Origin: Arcobacteraceae bacterium
GTDB taxonomy: Bacteria; Campylobacterota; Campylobacteria; Campylobacterales; Arcobacteraceae
DNA length: 64,000 nt
Assembly (NCBI GenBank): GCA_021107755.1
Contig: JAIOSF010000031.1
Span: 1-64,000 of the forward strand
Direction of reading: 5' to 3'
Positions within the stretch are counted from its first letter, which is position 1, and every line of letters starts with the position of its first letter. Position numbers and translations under genes: made by a program. The notes below the pieces were generated by a model. It was not told where the DNA came from. It saw only the letters and a program-made list of their open reading frames with translations, and ran no database searches. Positions 1 to 8,258 of the stretch are shown one piece after another.

Positions 1-351
1 CAAACTCCCACTTGATATAATTCCTCATCTGTAAGAGTGTGTTTAACTATTACTTTAACCTACTTTCAAAACCCCATTTGATACAATTAACCTTGTAAAT
101 CATAATTTAAGTCTTTCACTTTAACCTACTTTCAAATCCCCATTTGATATAATAGAAACAATAGAGGTGATGTGTTAGAACTCACTTTAACCTACTTTCA
201 AATCCCCATTTGATATAATTAGAAGTCATATTGAATTAATAAAATCACTACTTTAACCTACTTTCAAATCCCCATTTGATATAATCTAAAAATGGAGAGA
301 TTATAAAAAATCTTAACTTTAACCTACTTTCAAATCCCCATTTGATATAAT
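1..351 (+). CRISPR. Type II-C CRISPR array, five 30-bp spacers, left end cut by window edge
   Basis: Five complete 36-bp repeats lie at 52-87, 118-153, 184-219, 250-285 and 316-351, with a partial repeat at 1-21. All five spacers (22-51, 88-117, 154-183, 220-249, 286-315) are exactly 30 bp. The four rightmost complete repeats are identical, starting ACTTTAACC and ending TTTGATATAAT. The copy at 52-87 has two mismatches and the partial copy at 1-21 has three, so the left side is the old, decaying end and new spacers probably enter next to cas2. The repeat end TGATATAAT is an extended -10 promoter on the plus strand. The tracrRNA anti-repeat orientation also requires plus-strand crRNA. Confidence 0.97.
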
Positions 352-361
352 AAAGTAGGTT
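321..361 (+). repeat. Perfect 10-bp inverted repeat at the cas2-side end of the array
   Basis: The sequence AACCTACTTT inside the last repeat (321-330) is followed by its exact reverse complement AAAGTAGGTT just outside the array (352-361). In a plus-strand transcript this would fold the terminal repeat into a hairpin with a 21-nt loop. No other repeat in the array has such a partner. It could be part of a leader or anchoring sequence, a 3' end element of the pre-crRNA, or a remnant of an inverted repeat copy. Confidence 0.7.
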
Positions 362-399
362 TTAGCCATTATTTTAAGGGTTTTTTGGCAATTTTGACT

Positions 400-753
400 T
401 TAAAAAACCATCAAAGTTTGCATCTGTTGAGATACTTTTTCTTCTGGTTTTTCTCGATAGTTTTCTATGATTTTCATATTTTGATATTGACTTTCTGTGA
501 TTTTCAGTATCCTTATAGAGCCATTTAGTGGTGAAAAAAGCTCAACTTTTTTCTCATATTTTTGTGCAACTACCAAACTTCTACAAAATCTTATATAAAC
601 AGAATATTGAAACATAATAAAACCTTGCTCTAAAAGTTTTTTTCTAAATCTTCTATATTTTATCAAGTCCTTTTTTGTTTCTGTTGGCATATCAAACATA
701 ACAAAAAGTACCATTTTTCTATATCCACTTATTGCACTATTGATATTTCTCAT
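400..753 (-). CDS. cas2: CRISPR-associated endonuclease Cas2
   Basis: Cas2 forms the Cas1-Cas2 integrase that inserts new spacers. The protein is 117 aa with the ferredoxin-like Cas2 core. The beta1 strand ends in FVMFDMP, with the conserved Asp at residue 21, and FMFQYSVYIRF follows in the middle. Its start overlaps the end of cas1 by 17 bp, so the two are translationally coupled and co-transcribed. It is the last gene of cas9-tracrRNA-cas1-cas2, and the array begins 48 bp beyond its stop. No csn2 or cas4 is present, which fits subtype II-C. An internal Met at residue 14 is an alternative start. Confidence 0.95.
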   Translation of the reverse strand: MRNINSAISGYRKMVLFVMFDMPTETKKDLIKYRRFRKKLLEQGFIMFQYSVYIRFCRSLVVAQKYEKKVELFSPLNGSIRILKITESQYQNMKIIENYREKPEEKVSQQMQTLMVF

Positions 754-1630
754 CGGTTATCAATCTAAAAAGTTCTATATCTTCTCTTTTATTGAGACAA
801 AAAGATTGATATGAAGATACGATATTTTTAATAGCTTCATTTCCAGAGACAGTACGATTTTGACCATCTTTTACTTTTGCATATAAAAGTCCTACTAGTT
901 CATGTTTATTGATAGGTAACATCTCTTTATCTTTAACAATATGATTTAAAACATACTTGTCAACTATTGGTCTAAATGGTTCTATCAAATCATCTGCTAG
1001 ATTAAACCCATTTAATTCACTAGAGTGCCATATACCAAACGATGGATTAAGTCCATAAGCTATAATATATCTTGCTATAGAACTTCTTAATATGCTATAT
1101 CCATAGTTTAAAGCTATATTACGATTGTCTTTTTCATCTTTCCTACAAAAGTTTTTTCCAAACATCTCTTTAAAATAATAGGAAGCACTTACAGCTTCCA
1201 CATTGTTTTTGTCATTTGATGTTATTTTTTTGAGTAGACTATAGATATAAGTATCATCTTTTATGGTGTTTAAAATATCGGCTTGATTTAGAACTTTTGT
1301 ATATACTATTGTTTGCCAAAGGCGATTTAATCTTGGTTTACTTATATTTATTTGTGATTTTTGTATCTTTGTTGTACGGCTATTTTTATAAAGTCCAATA
1401 GATATGGCCGATGGATTGAATTTCTCATCTACAAACACTACAGATATATTTGCTAGAGCTAAATTTGACAAAAGTGCTGATGTTATAGTTGTTTGTTGAT
1501 TTTCTATGATAACTATATCAATATCATCAAGTGATGCTAAAGTTTGTGTAAACTCGTTTTTTATACTCATAGAGTTATTTTGGTAGCTTAGATATGATTT
1601 GTTTTGGATAAATATGTGCTTGAAAGACAT
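737..1630 (-). CDS. cas1: CRISPR-associated integrase Cas1
   Basis: Cas1 is the catalytic subunit of spacer acquisition. It is 297 aa, a normal length for type II Cas1. The presumed metal ligands are present: Glu145 in NVEAVSASYYF, His202 in GIWHSSELNGFN and Glu217 in DDLIEPFRP. No damage is visible, so adaptation may have outlived the damaged cas9. The ATG lies directly after the U-tract of the tracrRNA terminator. The only Shine-Dalgarno-like bases (GGGA) are in the 3' arm of that terminator hairpin, so cas1 expression probably depends on read-through from cas9 and tracrRNA. Confidence 0.96.
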   Translation of the reverse strand: MSFKHIFIQNKSYLSYQNNSMSIKNEFTQTLASLDDIDIVIIENQQTTITSALLSNLALANISVVFVDEKFNPSAISIGLYKNSRTTKIQKSQINISKPRLNRLWQTIVYTKVLNQADILNTIKDDTYIYSLLKKITSNDKNNVEAVSASYYFKEMFGKNFCRKDEKDNRNIALNYGYSILRSSIARYIIAYGLNPSFGIWHSSELNGFNLADDLIEPFRPIVDKYVLNHIVKDKEMLPINKHELVGLLYAKVKDGQNRTVSGNEAIKNIVSSYQSFCLNKREDIELFRLITDEKYQ

Positions 1631-1672
1631 TAAAAAATCCCGAATTTAAGAATAAATCTTGTGAGGCTCGGG
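1631..1672 (-). terminator. tracrRNA intrinsic terminator abutting cas1
   Basis: The stem CCCGA/TCGGG (1668-1672 and 1639-1643) encloses an inner AUUUA/UAAAU hairpin and is followed by a run of U residues. The U-run ends one base before the cas1 ATG. Confidence 0.75.
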
Positions 1673-1720
1673 AAAACACCTCTTGCTTTAACCAAAGCTA
1701 TCAAATCCCCATTTGACATA
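1631..1720 (-). ncRNA. tracrRNA of the type II-C locus
   Basis: On the minus strand this region begins with an anti-repeat (1686-1721 as plus-strand coordinates). CTTTAACC and TCAAATCCCCATTTGAyATAA match the CRISPR repeat with one mismatch, separated by an unmatched segment that would form the usual bulge in the crRNA:tracrRNA duplex. Downstream follow a GAGG/CCUC helix and a hairpin closed by CCCGA/TCGGG that ends in TTTTTT, a good intrinsic terminator. A TACAAT -10 element (minus strand, 1726-1731) would start the RNA at about 1719, exactly at the anti-repeat, giving roughly 90 nt. The -35 is not obvious. Confidence 0.88.
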
Positions 1721-1754
1721 AAAAAATTGTATCTATTTTTATATATCATTTTAC

Positions 1755-4364
1755 TTAAACTTCTTTTATATTTCCAAAAAAATCAATATCTACTTTTGAA
1801 ATAATTATTTTATTACTAGGTGACACTTTGTCTTCTTTGGTATATTTTATTTCACCTTTTTTATCTACTTTTTGAAATAAATTATTATTTATGTTTTTTA
1901 CTACAAGTTTATTATTAGTTCCAGTAACATCTCCTCCACCATTAAAGATATAATATTCCTCTATTCCCTCTTTAATATTTATCGCTTTGATTATATCACT
2001 TTTATATAATACTAAATCACTTTTACTGTTTTTAACAATTTCATCATTGTATCTATTATTTATCTTTGTGCTGATGTCATTTTTTATAGAACTAAAATAG
2101 TTTAAACCTACGGCTTGCCCTCTTTTTTCAGTATTAAATAGTTCAACATTTAATGTTGTTTCATTCATTTTAGTTACAAAAGGCTCTTTCTCTTCTAGTG
2201 CTTTTTTAAAGTTTGGTACACTGAGTCTCTCTATTTTATTCTCTTGCCTATTTGGAAAAATAATCACATCTGCTTTTGTTTGTTCTCTCTTTGGCTTATA
2301 AAGTTTAAGTGAGCGGACAATTTGCTTTTTCCCATTTTTTGTATCAAAACTACATCGTAACTTTTCCATACTTTTTGACAATTGATTTTTTTGTTCTGTA
2401 AGTTCTTTTATTTTTTCATTGATTGGAGCATTATATTCTTTGTTTTTATCTCCATTTTTTAAAGTTATTTTAACCTCTTTTATCTCATCTTCAACTGTAA
2501 CGACTTGGCTTCTAATATCTAGCAATCCCTTGGCATATATCTCTATAGCTGATATAATATTTTTTTGTTTTTGATTATCAAGCCTTTCTTGGATAGATTG
2601 TATCTCTTTTCTTACCTCTTCATCAGTTCTAGGTTTTGGAAACCCTCCAACACTCTTGATTAAGATACTCGTATCAATAGCCACTTTCTCTATCTCTGCT
2701 AGTATCTCTTTTGTTTCATCTTTTAAATCTTTTGTAACATACAGTTTTAAATTTCCATCTTTAAAACCTTTCATATTGGTTTTTCTTTTATTGTATGGAC
2801 AAACATACAATTTATTTGTTTCATATTTTTCTACAAGATTTTTTAAATGCTCAATAACATTCACACCATCTTTTGAAACAGGGGTATTTAAAGTTAACTT
2901 TTCTTTTAAAACTTTTGTTTTAAATTTATTTTCTTTTTTTATAAAATAGTTATGAAGTGTATTTATAGCACCACTACTACAAAGAGCAACGGTAAAAGCA
3001 TCTAAAGTATGATGATAGTTTGTATCTCTATCTTTTTTACCATCTTCGTTTTTAGGCATAACATCACTAATACCCCAAATATATTTAAGTTCACTTATCG
3101 CTTTTCCACTTACACTAAAAATGCTTCTTTTTTCATCTTTTCCATAAAGATTCTCTTTTGGATAAAGATAATGATTAAGATATTTTTGTATCGTTCTAGT
3201 GGCTGTTCTAGTATCATTTAAAAAGCTATCACTCCAATGCTCTTTTTTCATAACACTATTTATAATATCCTCTTTAGTAAGCCAATCTTTTTTCTTAAAA
3301 TCCATAAATGTCTGTGTCACTCTTCCACAAAAATCTTCCCATTGTCCTATTGAGTTAAGATATTGAATAGGGTGAAGGCTTCCTTTATTTTGATTGTATT
3401 TTTTCTTTACTAAAATTTTATTTTTATAAGAATTTATCCATATTACAGAGCGAGGAATAAAATGTTCAATTTCTGTTTCATTTTCATCAAATAACTCATC
3501 TTTAGTTATCTCTCTACCTGAATAGAGACAAAAGCCACCTTGTTCTTTCCATAACTTAACTCTTTCGATATTATTAAGAGATTCTTTGATATTTTGATTT
3601 TTTAGAAATTTTATCGCTTCATCATTTTTTTTCTTATCTTTACTTTGATTTTTATCAATATTCTCTTTTTCTTTTTTTGTGTTTAGTTCTTTGGCAGTTT
3701 CAATTCGTATCTCATCAATTTTCCCATATTGTTTTATAATATCATTGATAAGTTTTCGCAAAATTGAAAGTACTCTTTTAACTTTTGGGGAGATCATTGG
3801 TTGATAAAAAAGATGCTTAGTTTCAAAATAAGGTATATTTTCTTGAAGCCATTGAATATCAGCAGTTGTAGGCTCTAGTGGTGGAAGATAATCGTAGCTT
3901 GGCATATCTAAGTATTTGCTAAAATATCCTAATTTCTCCAAAGCTTCATGATATAATTTATTTTCAGTTTTAATAATTTCTAAAACTTCATTGATGAATT
4001 TTAAAGAGAATGAACCAAAACCATCCATTCCATCTAAAGATGCAACTTCATCTAAAAATTTATCATCTAAATTTAATCCGTATTTTTCTATTACTTTGAT
4101 TATGTGTTCTATTCTTGAACTTCTATTTTTAAAATAATATAGTTGCAGTAAGAGTTCATTGTAAAAAGAGTTATCTACATCTCTAAAATTAATATTATAT
4201 TGAGATAAAACATCCAATATATTTCTATGTGCTTGAATATTAAGTACTATTTGACTTGATTTTTCTGGAATAGATAATTTTATATTTTTCATACCTACAG
4301 ATTTAAAAATATTATTACCATTTATCTCATTCGATGATGGTGTATTTATCCAAAAATTTATCAC
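1755..4364 (-). CDS. cas9: Cas9 C-terminal fragment: REC, RuvC-II, HNH, RuvC-III, PAM-interacting region
   Basis: This 869-residue open stretch holds the rest of Cas9. RuvC-II is EIRIETAKEL (Glu222 of the fragment). The HNH domain has CLYSGREI and EIEHFIPRS (His301), with the expected Asn324 exactly 23 residues later. RuvC-III is YHHTLDAF (Asp455). The C-terminal 350 or so residues are the wedge and PAM-interacting region. The residue before the HNH histidine is Glu instead of the usual Asp. The first ATG after the stop has no convincing ribosome-binding site, so re-initiation giving a two-chain Cas9 seems unlikely, though it cannot be excluded. Confidence 0.88.
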   Translation of the reverse strand: MINFWINTPSSNEINGNNIFKSVGMKNIKLSIPEKSSQIVLNIQAHRNILDVLSQYNINFRDVDNSFYNELLLQLYYFKNRSSRIEHIIKVIEKYGLNLDDKFLDEVASLDGMDGFGSFSLKFINEVLEIIKTENKLYHEALEKLGYFSKYLDMPSYDYLPPLEPTTADIQWLQENIPYFETKHLFYQPMISPKVKRVLSILRKLINDIIKQYGKIDEIRIETAKELNTKKEKENIDKNQSKDKKKNDEAIKFLKNQNIKESLNNIERVKLWKEQGGFCLYSGREITKDELFDENETEIEHFIPRSVIWINSYKNKILVKKKYNQNKGSLHPIQYLNSIGQWEDFCGRVTQTFMDFKKKDWLTKEDIINSVMKKEHWSDSFLNDTRTATRTIQKYLNHYLYPKENLYGKDEKRSIFSVSGKAISELKYIWGISDVMPKNEDGKKDRDTNYHHTLDAFTVALCSSGAINTLHNYFIKKENKFKTKVLKEKLTLNTPVSKDGVNVIEHLKNLVEKYETNKLYVCPYNKRKTNMKGFKDGNLKLYVTKDLKDETKEILAEIEKVAIDTSILIKSVGGFPKPRTDEEVRKEIQSIQERLDNQKQKNIISAIEIYAKGLLDIRSQVVTVEDEIKEVKITLKNGDKNKEYNAPINEKIKELTEQKNQLSKSMEKLRCSFDTKNGKKQIVRSLKLYKPKREQTKADVIIFPNRQENKIERLSVPNFKKALEEKEPFVTKMNETTLNVELFNTEKRGQAVGLNYFSSIKNDISTKINNRYNDEIVKNSKSDLVLYKSDIIKAINIKEGIEEYYIFNGGGDVTGTNNKLVVKNINNNLFQKVDKKGEIKYTKEDKVSPSNKIIISKVDIDFFGNIKEV

Positions 4365-4439
4365 TTTTTGAATATCTTCTTTTGATAGAGTTTGTATTTC
4401 ACCTGTTTTACTATCAATAACTTCATAGTTATCAATTTT

Positions 4440-5294
4440 TTATCTCAGTGTTATTTCTATATTTTTTATGTTTGCTAAAGGTATTCTTTTCTCTTTTCCA
4501 TTTGGATTGTATTTGTTATAAAATGTGCAATATTCAACCATACTTTCAAAACTTTTTAATGGTCTTTGATAAAAAGGAGTATTGATATCTTCCTCACTCA
4601 CAATAGCTTCTATAAACTTCTCACACTCTAAAGGTGTTGCAAAAATTGCCTTGTTATTAGCTTGGGACATGACAACTTTTTGAAACTCCTCTTTATGCAT
4701 ATCTCTATCTAAAGAGTTTTCGTAACTATCTTTTTTATTACGAATTGGTATATTTTGAAATTGTGATTCTGACTCTTTTCTTTTTGTTGTTAAAACCATT
4801 GTTGGAATTTGATAAGATTTTGAAAGATATTCTTGTTTATTTTTAGATACAGCTTCATTTATAGCGCCATCTTCACTTGAAGTAGAGAACATATTGTTAT
4901 ATCCTCTATCTGTAAGTATAGAGTAGGTAGAAAATATAAATTCATCTTTTGTTAATAACTTACCAGAGATTGCATTTTCTCTTAAATCATATACATCATT
5001 ATTTGATATACTTAAGGAGTTTAAGTAATTTGTAGTATCAGTAACAAAGTTTGGATTTGCGATATTAAAATCTACATAACTTTTTCTTGTATTTTTGTTT
5101 CTAGCACTTTTTCTTTGATTTCTTCTTCTTGAGCCTCTTGCTTCTCTTCTATCACTTGCATCGTTTGGTTCTGAAAAAATGATACTATTACTCACTAATT
5201 CATTAAAAACTATTTTATTATCTTTCTCACTTAATTCTAATAAAGAAAATCCTATACTATTTGAACCAATATCTAAACCCAATACTTTTCTCAT
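4440..5294 (-). CDS. cas9: Cas9 N-terminal fragment: RuvC-I, bridge helix, part of REC lobe
   Basis: This 284-residue fragment opens with the RuvC-I motif LGLDIGSNSIGFSL (catalytic Asp8). The arginine-rich bridge helix follows at residues 46-71 (RREARGSRRRNQRKSARNK), then the start of the recognition lobe, ending ..NIEITLR before the TAA. The start has a good AAAGGA ribosome-binding site, and a TATAAT -10 (minus strand, 5321-5326) lies just upstream, in the 48 bp between cas9 and the uvrA stop. Alone it lacks HNH, RuvC-II, RuvC-III and the PAM-interacting region, so it should have no nuclease activity. Confidence 0.9.
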   Translation of the reverse strand: MRKVLGLDIGSNSIGFSLLELSEKDNKIVFNELVSNSIIFSEPNDASDRREARGSRRRNQRKSARNKNTRKSYVDFNIANPNFVTDTTNYLNSLSISNNDVYDLRENAISGKLLTKDEFIFSTYSILTDRGYNNMFSTSSEDGAINEAVSKNKQEYLSKSYQIPTMVLTTKRKESESQFQNIPIRNKKDSYENSLDRDMHKEEFQKVVMSQANNKAIFATPLECEKFIEAIVSEEDINTPFYQRPLKSFESMVEYCTFYNKYNPNGKEKRIPLANIKNIEITLR

Positions 5295-5320
5295 ACAAAA
5301 TCCTTTTGATAAGTATAGAA

Positions 5321-5326
5321 ATTATA
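5321..5326 (-). promoter_or_regulatory. Putative cas9 -10 element (TATAAT)
   Basis: On the minus strand TATAAT lies about 27 bp before the cas9 ATG, in the only gap between uvrA and cas9, with an AAAGGA ribosome-binding site in between. There is no good -35 hexamer. Confidence 0.5.
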
Positions 5327-5342
5327 TGATTAAAGATAGCTT

Positions 5343-8150
5343 TTATAACTCTTTCTCTAAATAATATCCAGTATAACTTTGTGTCTCTTTATGTGTTGCT
5401 GCAAGCTCTTCTGGTGTTCCTGTTGCGATAATCTGTCCACCTTTTGCTCCACCTTCATACCCCATATCTATAACATAATCTGCATTTTTTACTATATCAA
5501 GGTTGTGTTCTATAACTATCACACTATTTCCTAAGTCAACAAGATGGTGTAATACTTTTGTAAGTCTATCAACATCAGCAAAATGAAGTCCAGTAGTTGG
5601 TTCATCTAAGATATAAAGGGTATTTCCAGTATCTTTTTTACTCAACTCTTTACTGAGTTTAATTCTTTGAGCTTCCCCACCACTAAGTGTAATTGCATTT
5701 TGTCCTAAAGTGATGTACCCTAGTCCCACATCAAGTAAAGTTTTTAGTTTAGCATGAAGTTTTGGCACCTTTACAAAAAACTCAAAAGCTTCCTCTACAG
5801 ACATATTTAATACATCTGAGATAGATTTTCCTTTGTAATGTATCTCTAGTGTTTGTGGATTATATCTCGCACCATTACAATCTTCACACTTCACCATAAT
5901 ATCTGGTAAAAAGTGCATCTCAATTTTTATCTCACCCTCACCTTGACACTTCTCACATCGTCCACCTTTTACATTGAAACTAAATCTCCCTATTTGGTAC
6001 CCTCGTAGTTTTGCCTCTTTTGTTTCTGCAAAAAGTTTTCTAATATCATCCATAAGCCCTGTATATGTTGCTGGATTTGATCGTGGAGTTCTTCCTATTG
6101 GAGATTGGTCAAGATAGATAACTTTATCAAGTTTTTCCAATCCTTCAATACTTACACCATCAACTTTATCCACTTTTCTAGCACGATTAAGAAGCTCTTT
6201 AGCAACTGGTAAAAGTGTATGAAGTATCAATGATGATTTTCCGCTTCCACTAACACCTGTAATTGCACAAAGATTTTTTAGAGGTATTTTTGCATCAAGA
6301 TTTACAATATTATTTAAATTTACATTTTTTATCTCTATAAAATCCTCTTGTGGTCTTCTTTTATAGTATTTTATCTCTTTTGTACCGTTAAGGTATTGTG
6401 CTGTAAGAGTTTTTTTCTTGAGGAGTTGTTGCATTGTTCCCGCAAATACAACTTCACCACCAAATTTACCAGCATTTGGACCAATATCTACTATAAAATC
6501 AGCCGCCTCCATAGTCTCTTTATCATGTTCTACAACTATTACAGTATTCCCTTTTTCTTGCAAGGCACGAAGGGTTTTGATAAGTTTTGCAGTATCTCTT
6601 TCATGAAGTCCAATAGATGGTTCATCTAGCACATACATAACTCCAGTTAGTCCTGAACCTATTTGACTAGCAACTCTTATTCTTTGCGCTTCTCCACCAG
6701 AAATAGTTCGTGCATCTCTTCCTAAAGTGATATACCCAAGACCGACATCATGTAAGAAAAATATTCTATCTCGTATCTCTTTTAAAATAGGATTTGATAT
6801 CATTTTCTCTTGCTCATTAAAATAAGAGAAGTTTTTCTCATCTTGGAAAAAAGCATGTGATACCTCAATAGGCATATCTAAAATATTTGCTACACCTGAG
6901 TTTGCCACTTTTACAGCTAAGGATGGAGCTTTTAATCTATGTCCACCACAAGTATCACATACCTTTTCAGTCATAAAAGCTTCCATATCTTTTTCATCTT
7001 TTACCATAGTATAGGCTATTTTGATGATACCTTCCCATTTACGAGTTAGTTTATGTCTTTTCCATGTAAAAACTGCATCTTCAACACCACCATTTAAAAT
7101 CCCTCCTCTTTCATGAGAATCAAGTGTATTAAAAGGAACTGTAGTATCAATACCAGCAGCTTCACAATACGCTTTTAACATCTTAAAATAATACCCTTTA
7201 TTAAAACCATATATGATTTTAATAGCACCATTATCAATACTTAACTCTTCATCAATCACTTTTTTCATATCAAGTGTATATCTAATACCTAATCCGTCAC
7301 AAGAGGTACAAGCACCTTTGGGAGAGTTAAATGAGAAACTTAAAGGCTCCAGTGGTTCAAAAGAGATTTTACAATCAAAACAAGCCATATGTTCAGAGTA
7401 GTGAATATGTTTGTCTACCCCTACCTCTTCATGGTTCATAACTTCAACTTCAAGTTCACCAAAAGCTTCTTTTAAACCTTTTTCAACATCTTGGGCAATT
7501 CTCTCTTTATTTTCCTCTTTTACAACAACCCTGTCAATAACTACTTTAATAGTATGCATCTGTGACTTTCCAAGTTCTATCTCATCATCAAGTCGTACCA
7601 TTACTCCATCAACTTGCGCTCTAACATATCCTTTTGCTCGTAAAGATTCAAATAGATCAGCAAATGTACCTTTTTTTCTATTGATAAGTGGTGCTAATAT
7701 CACTATCTTAGAGTTTTCTGGCAATTTTAAAACTTGATTTATAACATCTGAACTACTCATTTGAGAGATTGGCTCTCCACATTTATGACAATGTTGTTTC
7801 CCAACTCTTGCATATAATAATCGTAAATAATCGTAGATTTCAGTGATAGTTCCCACTGTACTTCGTGGATTTTTTGATGTTGTTTTTTGGTCAATTGCAA
7901 TAGCAGGTGTAAGCCCCTCTATTCTTTCAACATCTGGCTTTCCAATTTTTCCTAAAAATTGTCTAGCATAGGCACTCAAAGATTCTATATATCTTCTTTG
8001 ACCTTCTGCATAAAGAGTATCAAAAGCTAATGTAGATTTTCCACTCCCACTAAGCCCTGTAAAGACTATAAGTTTGTTTTTTGGAATCTCTAAATTTACA
8101 TTTTTTAAATTATTTTCATTTGCATTAAATACTTTAATTGTATCTGTCAT
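5343..8150 (-). CDS. uvrA: Excinuclease ABC subunit A (UvrA)
   Basis: UvrA is the damage-sensing ATPase of nucleotide excision repair; it loads UvrB onto distorted DNA. The 935 aa match the family length. Two ABC ATPase modules are visible. The first has Walker A GLSGSGKST at residues 32-40, the second GVSGSGKSS near residue 640, and each has an LSGGEAQRI signature. Zinc-finger cysteines are present (CFDC..CTSC in the first half; CEKC..CEDC, 30 residues apart, in the second). Its stop lies 48 bp upstream of cas9 on the same strand, so some read-through into cas9 is possible. The function is independent of CRISPR. Confidence 0.98.
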   Translation of the reverse strand: MTDTIKVFNANENNLKNVNLEIPKNKLIVFTGLSGSGKSTLAFDTLYAEGQRRYIESLSAYARQFLGKIGKPDVERIEGLTPAIAIDQKTTSKNPRSTVGTITEIYDYLRLLYARVGKQHCHKCGEPISQMSSSDVINQVLKLPENSKIVILAPLINRKKGTFADLFESLRAKGYVRAQVDGVMVRLDDEIELGKSQMHTIKVVIDRVVVKEENKERIAQDVEKGLKEAFGELEVEVMNHEEVGVDKHIHYSEHMACFDCKISFEPLEPLSFSFNSPKGACTSCDGLGIRYTLDMKKVIDEELSIDNGAIKIIYGFNKGYYFKMLKAYCEAAGIDTTVPFNTLDSHERGGILNGGVEDAVFTWKRHKLTRKWEGIIKIAYTMVKDEKDMEAFMTEKVCDTCGGHRLKAPSLAVKVANSGVANILDMPIEVSHAFFQDEKNFSYFNEQEKMISNPILKEIRDRIFFLHDVGLGYITLGRDARTISGGEAQRIRVASQIGSGLTGVMYVLDEPSIGLHERDTAKLIKTLRALQEKGNTVIVVEHDKETMEAADFIVDIGPNAGKFGGEVVFAGTMQQLLKKKTLTAQYLNGTKEIKYYKRRPQEDFIEIKNVNLNNIVNLDAKIPLKNLCAITGVSGSGKSSLILHTLLPVAKELLNRARKVDKVDGVSIEGLEKLDKVIYLDQSPIGRTPRSNPATYTGLMDDIRKLFAETKEAKLRGYQIGRFSFNVKGGRCEKCQGEGEIKIEMHFLPDIMVKCEDCNGARYNPQTLEIHYKGKSISDVLNMSVEEAFEFFVKVPKLHAKLKTLLDVGLGYITLGQNAITLSGGEAQRIKLSKELSKKDTGNTLYILDEPTTGLHFADVDRLTKVLHHLVDLGNSVIVIEHNLDIVKNADYVIDMGYEGGAKGGQIIATGTPEELAATHKETQSYTGYYLEKEL

Positions 8151-8258
8151 ATTATTATTGCCTTTTAGTTTGTAAAAAAATTAAGTGGATAGTATACAAT
8201 AAAATTGTAGTCTTATTAATTAGTAAATGGTATATAATTTAACTAATTAATAAATTTT

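Larger units (their letters stand above)
1755..5294 (-). pseudogene. cas9: cas9 (type II-C), interrupted by one in-frame TAA stop
   Basis: Two open stretches lie in the same frame, separated by a TAA at 4440-4442 and 25 sense codons (reading KIDNYEVIDSKTGEIQ and on). Read through, the protein would be about 1179 residues, within the range for Cas9. The interruption is a point nonsense mutation, not a frameshift. It falls in the recognition lobe, after RuvC-I and the bridge helix. All nuclease residues I can identify are intact, so the lesion looks recent, or is a sequencing error, a strain-specific knockout, or suppressed. As written, full-length Cas9 cannot be made by normal translation. Confidence 0.9.

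Noticed and set aside
4362..4442. A frameshift between the two cas9 parts
   Set aside because: Codons on both sides of the TAA and the 25 codons after it are in the same frame, so it is a nonsense change, not an indel.
5179..8000. Plus-strand open frames inside cas9 and uvrA (for example 6348-6629 and 7411-7737)
   Set aside because: They run antisense to strongly conserved coding sequence, have low-complexity Ser/Phe/Thr-rich translations and no ribosome-binding sites. They are by-products of codon bias.
8216..8250. Inverted repeat TTAATTAGT/ACTAATTAA after rhlE as a terminator
   Set aside because: The stem is entirely AT except one pair, the loop is 17 bases and there is no T-run, so it is too weak to call.
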